A stretch of 20,374 bases of DNA from a virus, in IMG/VR virus record IMGVR_UViG_3300034066_001997, positions 1 to 20,374 of that record, one strand, 5' to 3'. The translations under genes and the position numbers were made by a program. Each line of letters begins with the position of its first letter. Within the stretch, counting starts at the first letter, position 1. Shown here piece after piece: positions 7,573 through 14,756 of the stretch. The notes under the pieces are model-generated. The model did no database searches, was not told the origin of the DNA, and saw nothing but the letters and a program-made list of their open reading frames with translations.

Positions 7573-8553
7573 TTAGAGCTGCCCTTTTGTTATTTTTAAT
7601 AGTAATTTCTTTGTGTCTTCCACTCCGTATTTTTTAACGAAGTCGCTTATGTCTTTACATTTATATTTTTTATTTATAAATGCAAATTCGAATCGGTATT
7701 TGTTGACTATTTTTCTTGTAAAAGTCATTCCTGTCATATCTCTATCATAGAATATAATAATCCTTTTAAATCTTGATTTTACATTCTTTATGACAACGTC
7801 AGGTATTATGCTTGTTTCACTAGCTGGCGCTATTGCTGCATATCCTAAAGAGTCTAGAGTCATGACATCTTTTAATGATTTTGTTATAAAAAGCAAACCA
7901 CCATTTTTAGGTAGCTGCTCAAAACCTTGTATATCCAAATTAGATAAATTTCCTCTCCACTTATTTGTCTTTGGGGCAAGTGGTCGATATATTTTAAATT
8001 TATCAAATACTTTGTAAGAGTACATTGGATTGTCATCACTATATGTAGCCAATATTTTATTATCAACTATATAATTTGTAATTGCATTTACTTTGAATTT
8101 TTTAAGTATATCTAAATCTATATTGAACTGTTTCCAGAGCAATATATCGTGAGATTCAAAATGTTTCCTTTTTACAGAAATATTTATACCTCTAGACTTC
8201 TTATATACATCCTTATTATCAGATATAGATATGCTGCCTTTATTTAGATTGCTTAATATATCATCATAAACCTCTTTCATTGTAGATAGTTTTTTATACT
8301 CCTTTATGAAAGAAAATATATTACCAGATGCTCCTGTTGCAAGATCTTTATATAACAAAGCTCCATCTGAATGGCTTCTAAACAGCCCAAAGGATGGCGT
8401 CTTATCCTCTCTCAATGGAGAGTTATAGACTTTACCAACCCTAAAGTCTCCGATATAGCATTTCCATATGTCATCGCTTGGGATTGACTTTACTATATCG
8501 GATACTTTTGGTTGTCTATCCCTACCTGCTAATACTTTACTAGTATTATACAT
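7573..8553 (-). CDS. DnaG-type DNA primase (TOPRIM)
   Basis: Primase that would lay down RNA primers for phage DNA replication. Residues 30-85 match the N-terminal zinc-binding region of DnaG-like primases (NSPLREDKTPSFGLF, then LLYKDLATGASGNIFSFI), but most zinc-ligand cysteines are missing, as in other phage versions. The TOPRIM part covers about 215-300: LLFITKSLKDVMTL (the usual Glu is replaced by Lys/Ser, a form seen in phage primases), a short A-P-A-S-E loop, then IIIFYDRDMTG with D270-x-D272. At 326 aa it lacks a helicase-binding C-terminal domain. It lies 19 nt after the SSB-like gene and upstream of the ligase-like gene. The DnaB-type helicase in the same cluster is its likely fork partner. 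Confidence 0.88.
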   Translation of the reverse strand: MYNTSKVLAGRDRQPKVSDIVKSIPSDDIWKCYIGDFRVGKVYNSPLREDKTPSFGLFRSHSDGALLYKDLATGASGNIFSFIKEYKKLSTMKEVYDDILSNLNKGSISISDNKDVYKKSRGINISVKRKHFESHDILLWKQFNIDLDILKKFKVNAITNYIVDNKILATYSDDNPMYSYKVFDKFKIYRPLAPKTNKWRGNLSNLDIQGFEQLPKNGGLLFITKSLKDVMTLDSLGYAAIAPASETSIIPDVVIKNVKSRFKRIIIFYDRDMTGMTFTRKIVNKYRFEFAFINKKYKCKDISDFVKKYGVEDTKKLLLKITKGQL

Positions 8554-8572
8554 ATTGTAAGGAATTTATTTA

Positions 8573-9154
8573 TCAAAATGGCGCACTAGCTCCAAATGTT
8601 GAAGCTGCAGATTTGGTATCTTGTTCTTTGTCTCCGATGTTTGGTCTATCGAATACATCAATACCTAGCTTAGCTATTTTAGAGTTTTCTTTTGCAATAT
8701 CCATACTTTCTATGAATGTATATGCAGAATACTTTGGTAAACCAACATATCCATTAGCTGAATAAACAGCTTTTACTCTAAGTAACTTTGTTTTGTCTGC
8801 TGCGTCTAATAACGACTTAACCCATGTTGCGAATTGGTCGAAAGAATCTCCTTCAAATCCAGACAAAACATCTTTAGGATAGAATACAGACATTATCTGT
8901 AATACTCTAGCCACTTGATTATTTATCTTTGAATTGAATTCATCATCACTTTGGTTTGGGCTTTTAGTAGGCTCAAATTCTGTGTGAGTAAGACGCTTAC
9001 CGTCTTTAGCAAATGCAAACTCTATAAATAGATTTCCATTTTGAGATTTTTCTTTTCTAATTCCAGTCATCAATACATCTTCATGTATTCCTGAATCTAG
9101 AAATGCAACATCTTTTTTCTCTACATTAAATGCATCACTTGTTGAAAATTTCAT
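8573..9154 (-). CDS. Single-stranded DNA-binding protein (phage SSB-like)
   Basis: A 193-aa protein with features of phage ssDNA-binding proteins: a beta-rich N-terminal half with GNLFIEFAFAKDGKRLTHTEFEP, a middle segment with VARVLQIMSVFYP and DQFATWVKSLL, a further strand region, and a flexible acidic/polar tail ending in SAPF that recalls the acidic, proline-phenylalanine tip of SSB proteins. It sits between exon 2 of the RecA-like gene (20 nt upstream) and the primase gene, the usual place for an SSB in phage replication clusters. The start is preceded by AAAAAGGAATATAAT, which has a weak AGGA motif. It would coat ssDNA at forks and recombination intermediates. The family is inferred from layout and context, without a hard catalytic signature. 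Confidence 0.65.
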   Translation of the reverse strand: MKFSTSDAFNVEKKDVAFLDSGIHEDVLMTGIRKEKSQNGNLFIEFAFAKDGKRLTHTEFEPTKSPNQSDDEFNSKINNQVARVLQIMSVFYPKDVLSGFEGDSFDQFATWVKSLLDAADKTKLLRVKAVYSANGYVGLPKYSAYTFIESMDIAKENSKIAKLGIDVFDRPNIGDKEQDTKSAASTFGASAPF

Positions 9155-9174
9155 ATTATATTCCTTTTTAATGT

Positions 9175-9309
9175 TTATGCTTCAGGCAGGTATATCTTAT
9201 CCCAGAATGCAGTAATATTGTTGTCTTCATCAGACTCTGCTACTACTATTTCTTGACCTCTGAGATGCGCTTGTCTAGCTTCTACGATTAAATCTTCACC
9301 ACCATTAAA
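9175..9309 (-). CDS. RecA-like (Sak4-type) NTPase, exon 2 (3' exon after group I intron)
   Basis: This 45-codon segment (44 residues plus stop) has no start of its own that makes sense. It reads FNGGEDLIVEARQAHLRGQ, then EIVVAESDEDNNITAFW and DKIYLPEA, then stop. That is the C-terminus expected for Sak4-like phage RecA NTPases, which end in a beta-rich segment with a G-G-E motif, an H-L-R-G/N motif and a terminal W-D-K-I/L. It joins in frame to exon 1 (ending ...NQTIMN) if the intron is removed between 10324 and 9309, giving a protein of 246 aa. The first bases of the exon (UUU) can pair with the A-run of the intron guide sequence as P10. The ATG at 9312-9310 would give a start just before the exon, but it is the intron end (final G). 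Confidence 0.8.
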   Translation of the reverse strand, partial: FNGGEDLIVEARQAHLRGQEIVVAESDEDNNITAFWDKIYLPEA

Positions 9310-10323
9310 CATTTTATTCTATATGATTCGTAAGATCATATACGTTCTCTTATGAACTGCTGCATATTTCTATGCAGATTAGACTATATCATACTCTCAG
9401 TGAGAGTTTCTCCTTTTCCACTATCATATACTTATAGTGTACTCCCCTTCGGGATAGTCGTTGAACCTTTTATGGAATGTTCGTATATTTCTTTTATTTT
9501 ATTTAAAAAACTAGGTTCATTCATTTTCATTTTCATCCTATTACACATCTGACAGCATGCAACAATATTTGAGATAACATATCCTTTCTCTGGATTTAAT
9601 CTATCAATACCATTTACATATATATCATGCTTGCATCTGTTGTATGTTTTCAATGATCTTATTGGAATTGGTTTAGCATTACAGAAGTAACAATTTTTAT
9701 GTATTATTTTTTCAAATTCATCTATTGTTAACTCAAAGTTTAATCCTCTTGATTTAGCTCCATATCTATATTGGCAATAATAAACATTAGAAGGAGCTTT
9801 TAGTGTAGGTGTTTTTGTATTTGTTCTGCAAAATGCACAAAAGCTTTTTACTTCTTTAATTTGGTCTTTTCTACATACATGTTCATGTCCACAAAGTTTG
9901 CACTTTATTTTAAAAAATATACGCTTTCCATCTTTGCTTGTGTGGGAATAATCTAGAACTTTATATATTTTATTTTCATAATCTATAAATGATTTTCTGT
10001 TCTTATTCTTTTCACAGTTTTTGCAAGATTTTTTAAGCGAATCTCTCTCTGTGGCATGAGATTCTTTCTCGAACCCACATGTTCTGCACTTCAACTTTAG
10101 ATAGTACCTATACTCATTTTTACCATTTTTTCCAATTATTGTTTTCCTTGTTTTTTCAACTTTTATAAAAATATCTTCCATAACTTGGCTGCTGATTGTC
10201 ATTAATAATATATAAAACGTAAAACTTTAATAAAGGTTATGTTTTTATGCATATTATTTTTAGATGTTCCAGCAATTAAAAGAATTTTTCGATATACATC
10301 GCTGTATAAAGGAACTTTTTCAA
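9310..10323 (-). mobile_element. Group I (IA-like) self-splicing intron in the RecA-like NTPase gene
   Basis: The four conserved core elements are visible on the minus strand. P-like AATTGCTGGAAC lies near 10261-10277. Q-like AATCAGCAG lies near 10197 and pairs with P through GCTG/CAGC (P4). R is GTTCAACGACTA (near 9452-9463). S is GATATAGTC (near 9382-9390). GACTA pairs with TAGTC (P7). Between R and S are two hairpins (CCCGAAGGGG; CACTAT/ATAGTG) that fit the P7.1/P7.2 of group IA, then P8 (ACTCTC/GAGAGT). After S come a 7-bp P9 with a GAAA tetraloop and an 8-bp hairpin (TATATGAT/ATCATATA). P1: exon GAAU pairs with intron GUUC, ending in the required U-G pair. The intron ends in G. The length of 1,014 nt is explained by the HNH ORF placed between Q and R. 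Confidence 0.9.
9432..10202 (-). CDS. Intron-encoded HNH homing endonuclease
   Basis: Homing endonuclease that would cut an intronless copy of the RecA-like gene and spread the intron. The N-terminal half carries two zinc-ribbon repeats (CRTCGFEKES...CKNC; CKLCGHEHVC...CAFC). The C-terminal third is an HNH-type domain: NCYFCNAKP, then NGIDRLNPEKGY, then NIVACCQMCNRMK, with the two CxxC pairs of the treble-clef zinc site; the usual first His position reads Asn in NGIDR. The frame runs through the ribozyme: its first codons (MTISSQV) contain the Q element, and its last residues (STTIPKGSTL) are encoded by the R/P7 region. M8 (10181) follows the Q element and may be the actual start; I give the longest frame. 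A promoter or RBS is not evident. Confidence 0.9.
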   Translation of the reverse strand: MTISSQVMEDIFIKVEKTRKTIIGKNGKNEYRYYLKLKCRTCGFEKESHATERDSLKKSCKNCEKNKNRKSFIDYENKIYKVLDYSHTSKDGKRIFFKIKCKLCGHEHVCRKDQIKEVKSFCAFCRTNTKTPTLKAPSNVYYCQYRYGAKSRGLNFELTIDEFEKIIHKNCYFCNAKPIPIRSLKTYNRCKHDIYVNGIDRLNPEKGYVISNIVACCQMCNRMKMKMNEPSFLNKIKEIYEHSIKGSTTIPKGSTL

Positions 10324-10929
10324 ATTCATGATGGTTTGGTTCTTTCGTCTGTATACATATGCTATTGCATCTGCATCAGCTGCTACTAGTCTAGCTGCTT
10401 GCCCTGTTAAATCTATAGACATTTCACCTAATTCTTTACCCTCTTTATTTATTAATTTGTCTTTAGTGTGACATATCAATATCAAATGAGGAGTTAGTGT
10501 CTTAAACATGTCTAAAACCTTAAATAAGGCCTCTCTCATATACAAATATCCAGCACCATTAGGAAGTTTTCTAACGTCTCCGTTATACAGCTTGCCCATT
10601 GGAGTTTCTTGATAAAGTTTTAAAGCCAAAGAAAGTGTCATTTCTTCAAGTTTTGTCGCATTATCTATGGTTATATATTTGTAAGCGTACGTTCCAAGTT
10701 CTTTGTTTTTTTCAGATATCGCTACTGCTATATCTCTTAGATCGTCAACTGATGAGGCATTAACTACCAAAGCCTCTAAATAATCATATCCATTTTCTAA
10801 GTCTATAATCAGGTTGCCTTCTAGCATAGATGCTATAGTGCTTTTACCTGATTTTGGTTTACCAAAGTAGACTAAGAATTTTGGATTAGATAATTTAGGT
10901 TTAGTTTTGATTGTAGGTAAATTTATCAT
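10324..10929 (-). CDS. RecA-like (Sak4-type) NTPase, exon 1 (5' exon)
   Basis: ATPase of the RecA/Sak4-like group, which supports single-strand annealing or strand exchange in phages. Residues 1-202 are in this exon. Walker A is G23-K-P-K-S-G-K-S-T31, Walker B is YITIDN (85-90), and a LICHTKDK segment (151-158) fits the sensor strand. The AADADAIAYVYRRKN stretch (183-197) leads into the C-terminal strands that continue in exon 2. The unspliced frame runs 15 codons into the intron and stops at 10276, giving a 217-aa product without the family's C-terminus. The splice position (after codon 202, Asn) is supported by reading frame, a U-G pair in P1 and the terminal G of the intron. It pairs in function with the RecE-like nuclease and the SSB. 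Confidence 0.85.
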
Positions 10930-11000
10930 ATCTTATCTGATTTTAAGACACGAAATATAAATCTGAAATTATGTGATACTATTTGAAAATATTTGATTGA

Positions 11001-11016
11001 TTCGCATCAATTTATA
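11001..11016 (-). other. Small hairpin after the 181-aa gene
   Basis: A 6-bp perfect inverted repeat (ATTGAT/ATCAAT) follows directly after the stop codon of the 181-aa gene. In the minus-strand RNA its loop is GCGA, a stable GNRA tetraloop. There is no clear U-run after it, so it may protect the 3' end of the message or act as an attenuator. It lies 72 nt upstream of the RecA-like gene start. Confidence 0.4.
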
Positions 11017-11562
11017 TTATCGAGACAAATAAACGATTACTGTCTCAATTTGCTTAATCGTAGCTGGGGTGTAGGCATACAATTCGCGAGAGGTCAAGTT
11101 GCGAGGGATAATGTTATATCCAATCTTGATAAAATTATCAAAGATTTCAACTTTTTGACCATCAACGAAAAAGCTGTTGCCTGAAGTGTAGTAGCATCCA
11201 CATGTAGGTTTAGCTACAGGTTTCTTTGCCATAGCAAATGTATGAAGTTTGCTTGTGATTGTATTCCAATCTTTTAACAAGTTATAAACAGGGTTGTAGC
11301 CTTTTTCACGAGCGTAATCAGGACGTTGAATCCAGTTTACATCATGACTTTTGGCTGTGCCAAATGTAATTACATTACCGGCACCAGCGTATTCTACTCC
11401 ACGTAGTTCGCGACCAGATTTAAGGCGAGTTGGGTCATCAATACCAGCTACTGTTAGCCAAGGGTATTTATTGATAACTAGGTCCATCAAACCTTTTTTG
11501 TAAAAACCGTTTTTATCTTGAGTCAAAGAAGGTAATTCTACTACAAATGCGTTGTTATCCAT
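11017..11562 (-). CDS. Hypothetical phage protein, 181 aa
   Basis: The protein is globular-looking, with clear codon structure and G+C somewhat above its neighbours, suggesting a well-expressed gene. Notable stretches are ELPSLTQDKNGFYKKGLMDL at the N-terminus, a basic proline-containing linker (AMAKKPVAKPTCGCYYTSG, about 110-128) with a CGC pair, and a C-terminal YTPATIKQIETVIVYL helix. There is no signal peptide or transmembrane helix. It lies 17 nt after the helicase stop and upstream of the RecA-like gene. I do not recognise the family. A replication or nucleoprotein role is suggested only by position between helicase and recombinase. Confidence 0.75.
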   Translation of the reverse strand: MDNNAFVVELPSLTQDKNGFYKKGLMDLVINKYPWLTVAGIDDPTRLKSGRELRGVEYAGAGNVITFGTAKSHDVNWIQRPDYAREKGYNPVYNLLKDWNTITSKLHTFAMAKKPVAKPTCGCYYTSGNSFFVDGQKVEIFDNFIKIGYNIIPRNLTSRELYAYTPATIKQIETVIVYLSR

Positions 11563-11579
11563 AATGTTGTCGTGTTAAA

Positions 11580-12557
11580 TTAATCAAATTCTAATTGTTT
11601 TTGTTGGTCATCTTTTTTTGCTTCATCATCGAATTCTTTTATATTATTGTATTTTAAGTCGTTTGTAAACTTAAGTACTTTAAGAACTCCTTCTCGGTTT
11701 TTCAAAAAGTGCATATAAATGCAATCTTTTACGGGAAGATTATTATATCCATAGGACATTAGTCCTAACACTTCTGGTCTGTGTATAACCAAGACGTAGT
11801 CACTAGCTTGAAATACAGCATCTGATGCTGATAAATCACCTCTTTGTGGATAATGAAGCGTTGGATTATTCATCCTCTCTGATGCTTCGATATTTCTATT
11901 CATCTGAGATATTTGTATTATAGAAGTCTTTCCGACCTTTTTGGCTCCTATTAATACTTTTTCGAGATCTACGATAATTTCTCTTTCACTGCCACTACCA
12001 TTAATTAATAATGTATGGTCAATGATAACTACAAGCCATTTCCCTTTGGCTATTGTATTTTGAAAGAATTCGATAGTAGCAGCAATCTGAGGAACAGTAC
12101 CAGGTGTATCAACATAATACACAGGGTAATCCTTTATAGAAGTGCCAGCTTCTTCGACTCTTTCAAGGTCAGTATCAGACAAAGCTCCATTATCTGAAGC
12201 AGAGTATAATTCTGATGTAGTTTTTTTCAATTTATAAGATAATTTTCGTCCGACTTGTTTAGAACTAAGCATCTCAAATGAGAAACTTAATACTATAGTC
12301 TTTTCGTCTCGATTTAAATCAATCAAGTCAGTTTCAAGTGCGTTTACAAAGGAAGACTTCCCACTGCCAGATATTCCAGCTACAGAATATATTGCATTAG
12401 GTTCAATTCCACCCATACAGAGTTTATTGAATTTAAACCACCTAGTTCTAAGTGATTTAACGCTTCCTGTTCTACGATCTTTTATGTATTCTATTATTTC
12501 ATTCGTGGCAGATGATATGTGCTTATATTTTAAAAGTTTACTCGATGTCTGTTCCAT
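11580..12557 (-). CDS. DnaB-type replicative helicase (SF4, RecA-fold core only)
   Basis: Predicted ring helicase unwinding DNA at the phage fork. Numbering from an upstream ATG at 12605, Walker A is GISGSGKSS (77-85), Walker B is VVIIDH (192-197), the H3 motif is QISQMNR (231-237), and the arginine-containing motif is FLKNREG (300-306), the counterpart of the AKNRxG of DnaB. The N-terminal primase-binding domain of cellular DnaB is missing, so it resembles the short DnaB-like helicases of phages. I choose the ATG at 12557 (MEQTSSKLLK), 16 codons inside the longest frame, because it leaves a 20-nt overlap with the upstream gene, similar to other overlaps here; the ATG at 12605 is the alternative. 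The C-terminus is acidic and Gln-rich (DDEAKKDDQQKQLEFD). Confidence 0.88.
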   Translation of the reverse strand: MEQTSSKLLKYKHISSATNEIIEYIKDRRTGSVKSLRTRWFKFNKLCMGGIEPNAIYSVAGISGSGKSSFVNALETDLIDLNRDEKTIVLSFSFEMLSSKQVGRKLSYKLKKTTSELYSASDNGALSDTDLERVEEAGTSIKDYPVYYVDTPGTVPQIAATIEFFQNTIAKGKWLVVIIDHTLLINGSGSEREIIVDLEKVLIGAKKVGKTSIIQISQMNRNIEASERMNNPTLHYPQRGDLSASDAVFQASDYVLVIHRPEVLGLMSYGYNNLPVKDCIYMHFLKNREGVLKVLKFTNDLKYNNIKEFDDEAKKDDQQKQLEFD

Positions 12558-13098
12558 ACTGATATCTTTCTTCTTTCTTGCCTGAGTTTTCTTGCATAGC
12601 ATCATTGTATATTAGCCATTCTTCAGACATAAGCCATTTGCTCATTCGTTTCATGAACCCCATTGAATTTTCTCTTCTTCTCAACTCTGTTTCGAATCTA
12701 AGACAATTCATCATATGTTCATGTTTTGCTAAGCTATTTCCTATTTCCTTTTCATAATACCTTCTACATCTAGACATGTCAGATCTTAAGTAGTCCTTCC
12801 TATTGTCAGTTCTTGTAACTGATATAGGATATAGGTTATAAAATTCCATAAAATAGTCTCTTTGATTTATCTCTCCGAGTATTCTTTCGCTTAGTTCGAC
12901 TTTGTTTATATCTCTGCCAAGAGACTCTTTTGTCAATACATCTTTTTCAATTAAAATACTAACGTCATTCTCGCTGATGGGGATAACATCCAGCAACGAT
13001 TTGATATCGATCTTGTCTATTAGTAGTTTAATCAATAAAAACTGATTAATTGTTAGTTTAAGGCGTTTCGCCTCATCTAAATCCAATTCTATCAGCAT
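12538..13098 (-). CDS. Hypothetical protein upstream of the helicase, possible replication initiator or loader
   Basis: A 186-aa protein directly upstream of and overlapping the DnaB-type helicase gene, probably translationally coupled to it. The N-terminal 60 residues (MLIELDLDEAKRLKLTINQF, then LLIKLLIDK, then DVSILIEKDVLTKES) have the pattern of a small winged-helix-like domain: a helix starting with an S/T-x-N-x-(F/Y) element, then a short helix and a helix ending in E-K-(G/D)-(L/V). The C-terminal half is basic and helical (SRCRRYYEKEIGNSLAKHE, RFETELRRREN). Phage helicase loaders or initiators often sit directly before the helicase gene, so this is a candidate for that role. That is inference from position and secondary-structure pattern; no ATP-binding motif is present. 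Confidence 0.7.
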   Translation of the reverse strand: MLIELDLDEAKRLKLTINQFLLIKLLIDKIDIKSLLDVIPISENDVSILIEKDVLTKESLGRDINKVELSERILGEINQRDYFMEFYNLYPISVTRTDNRKDYLRSDMSRCRRYYEKEIGNSLAKHEHMMNCLRFETELRRRENSMGFMKRMSKWLMSEEWLIYNDAMQENSGKKEERYQYGTDIE

Positions 13099-13161
13099 AG
13101 GTTTTTATTACTTTAAAGTTTAAAAATTTCTATGTGATATTATCTGAAAGGATTTGTTTTG

Positions 13162-13217
13162 TTAGAATCTGGGGATTGAACCCAGTTCGCTATTAAGCGA
13201 CTTCACCATCATTCCTA
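13162..13217 (-). other. tRNA-like minihelix 2 (T-arm plus acceptor-like stem)
   Basis: In the minus-strand RNA a 5-bp stem with a 7-nt loop (CTGGG-TTCAATC-CCCAG, 13169-13185) has a normal T-arm sequence. It is preceded by a 5-bp hairpin (TCGCT-TAAT-AGCGA, 13187-13200). Outer segments TAGGAAT (13211-13217) and ATTCTAA (13162-13168) can pair at six of seven positions (one G-U), like an acceptor stem. The total is 56 nt, with no room for a D-arm and no 7-nt anticodon loop, so it is not a functional tRNA. It may be the relic of a class II tRNA or a tRNA mimic. It lies in the 132-nt gap before the initiator-like gene. Confidence 0.5.
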
Positions 13218-13230
13218 TTTTTTTTTGTTT

Positions 13231-13953
13231 TTATGCAGCATTCATTACGAGCTCTTGAAAATCAACAGCTCTATCAGTTGGCGGCTCTGCAAGTCCGAAA
13301 TCAAAAATCTCTGTATGCGCCAGTCTGTCAAGATGCTCTGATAAGTTTTGATGCTCTTCGTCTTCGATTAAAGACTTATTTGCATCTAACTTGGCTTTTT
13401 CTGCCTTCTTTTCTTCAATAAAGGCCAGCAAGTCATCTTCATTTTGAATAACCTCAGTCCCTTCATTTAGCATCCCACTTAAACATGAAAGAATATCACT
13501 ACTTTCAAGAAAACTCTCAATAGTGTATTTCCCTTCCTCCTTATTAAGTATGTATGTATTACTAAATGAGTCAGTGAATTCATTCTTTAGTTTGTCGTCA
13601 AGATTAGACACTATGAATATTGGGCTTTTAGATGTTACACTATTAGTCTCAAGATCGTCATAGAATCCATATTCGTTCATTCGTCGAGTAAGTTGCTCGT
13701 ATATTCGTTCTCTTGCAACAGATACGCCTTTTTCTTTGAGTTCTTCATCTGTAACGTAATCACAAAATGAATCACCTCGCAGCTTGTTTTGAATAACTCG
13801 TTTGGAGCTGTCTCGTCTGTCTTTACATACCAAATCAAATAATGGCATCTGGGCATTTACGAATATAATCGAGTTTGTTAATTTCTCGTGCAATTTATAC
13901 GTGAGAACTTCACATTCCCATGGTAAAACTTTGTTTTCTAATAATATAACCAT
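13231..13953 (-). CDS. Hypothetical phage protein, 240 aa
   Basis: The protein is clearly coding (dense frame, 3-nt gap to the upstream gene) but not recognised. The first half is mixed alpha/beta (MVILLENKVLPWECEV, SIIFVNAQMPLFDLVCKDRR, YEQLTRRMNEYGFYDDL, then SPIFIVSNLDDKLKNEF), which looks like a small enzyme or nucleotide-handling fold without a P-loop. The second half is acidic and probably helical or partly disordered (EDDLLAFIEEKKAEKAKLDA, EDEEHQNLSEHLDRLAHTEI). The acidic tail could mediate protein contacts. Position upstream of the helicase genes places it in the replication operon. Confidence 0.72.
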   Translation of the reverse strand: MVILLENKVLPWECEVLTYKLHEKLTNSIIFVNAQMPLFDLVCKDRRDSSKRVIQNKLRGDSFCDYVTDEELKEKGVSVARERIYEQLTRRMNEYGFYDDLETNSVTSKSPIFIVSNLDDKLKNEFTDSFSNTYILNKEEGKYTIESFLESSDILSCLSGMLNEGTEVIQNEDDLLAFIEEKKAEKAKLDANKSLIEDEEHQNLSEHLDRLAHTEIFDFGLAEPPTDRAVDFQELVMNAA

Positions 13954-13956
13954 ACG

Positions 13957-14433
13957 TTAGACTGTAAAAACGATTTCTGAATTGTAATCTGCAAGTTCTT
14001 TTTCAATTTTCTTGATTTGTGCGTCAATTTTTCCTACTTCTTCATCAATGAATTTTCGAGTGAAAACTACTGATTCTCCTTCCTCTTTTTTTGTAGGAAT
14101 TTTTTGCAATTTCAACTTATGCTCTTTCAATTGAGATAAGATGAAGATTGATGGATAGGAGCTTTCTTTAGGCATTTGAGATAGAGAGGTTAATCCCATA
14201 TTCACAGCCTGGATAGATACTTTAATGTCGATTAAATCAGCTTCAAATGATTTAATTTGTTTATATACAGCTTTCAAGTCAAACACTTGTTTTGTACCGT
14301 TGGTAACTACATTGAAAGATAGGATTCGTTTCCATTCGCGTTTGATATCTTCAATTAGAGATTCGCGTTTTTCGATCAATTGTGTTGGAGTGAAATTCTT
14401 TTTTACTGTAAGTTTGTTAAAAATGTTTTGCAT
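13957..14433 (-). CDS. Hypothetical coiled-coil protein, 158 aa
   Basis: A small, mostly helical protein. Heptad-like hydrophobic spacing runs through residues 17-45 (TQLIEKRESLIEDIKREWKR) and again near the C-terminus (EEVGKIDAQIKKIEKELADY, about 130-150), with a middle helix DLKAVYKQIKSFEADLIDIK. It therefore looks like a helical bundle or coiled coil. The start ATG is preceded by an A/T-rich sequence with no Shine-Dalgarno. The upstream 323 nt are gene-free and contain a tRNA-like element and other hairpins. It is followed by the 240-aa gene after 3 nt. The function is unknown. Confidence 0.72.
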   Translation of the reverse strand: MQNIFNKLTVKKNFTPTQLIEKRESLIEDIKREWKRILSFNVVTNGTKQVFDLKAVYKQIKSFEADLIDIKVSIQAVNMGLTSLSQMPKESSYPSIFILSQLKEHKLKLQKIPTKKEEGESVVFTRKFIDEEVGKIDAQIKKIEKELADYNSEIVFTV

Positions 14434-14500
14434 ATATTGATTATTATTTAAGATTGATACTTTTTTTAATTGTTCAACCAGAAATCTTAATCTTCCCGTG

Positions 14501-14546
14501 TATGATAGTAGGAATCGAACCTACAATAACCATTTACATATTATTA
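14501..14546 (-). other. tRNA-like minihelix 1 (T-arm and preceding hairpin)
   Basis: GTAGG-TTCGATT-CCTAC (14508-14524, minus strand) is an ideal tRNA T-arm, with 5 bp and a TTCGATT loop. It is followed by TATCATA as a possible acceptor 3' strand. Directly before it is a hairpin AATAAT/GTTATT with a 9-nt loop, which cannot serve as an anticodon arm. No matching 5' acceptor strand (TATGATA) lies nearby. It is therefore a T-arm-containing element, not a complete tRNA. Confidence 0.5.
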
Positions 14547-14547
14547 G

Positions 14548-14579
14548 ATATAGGAAAGGGTGTTACCCCTCTCCTATAT
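14548..14579 (-). other. 13-bp hairpin next to T-arm element
   Basis: A long stem of ATATAGGAGAGGG with CCCTTTCCTATAT and a 6-nt loop, read on the minus strand. All 13 pairs form on the minus strand with one G-U wobble; on the plus strand the same position would be an A-C mismatch, so selection for structure most likely acts on the minus-strand RNA. The T-run that follows on the plus strand (14585-14593) could otherwise suggest a plus-strand terminator, but there is no plus-strand gene here for it to serve. Confidence 0.55.
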
Positions 14580-14756
14580 TAATATTTTTTTTTCAACCAA
14601 TAATATATTTAAAATTCAATTTCAAGAAAACATAGCCTGATATTTCGACATGTATATAGTATTACGATGTTACTCCAACTATACACAAATATCAATTAGG
14701 ATGTTACTCTAGCTGAATTCTCTAGATTAAATAAAATATATTATTGATTTATGCTT

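Larger units (their letters stand above)
14434..14756 (-). other. Gene-free 323-nt region with nested stem-loops and a T-arm element
   Basis: There is no credible ORF on either strand. On the minus strand the segment 14639-14693 folds as nested stems: GATATTT/AAATATC (7 bp) outside TATAGT/ACTATA (6 bp). A 10-nt direct repeat (gatgttactc on the plus strand, at 14666-14675 and 14700-14709) is found once in the inner loop and once outside it. Further downstream on the minus strand are an A-run, a 13-bp hairpin (14548-14579) and the T-arm-like element at 14501-14530. It may be a long leader or an independent RNA lying between the 180-aa and 158-aa genes. Confidence 0.5.

Noticed and set aside
14548-14593. 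Plus-strand Rho-independent terminator (hairpin plus T-run)
   Set aside because: There is no plus-strand gene upstream, and the stem is better paired on the minus strand.
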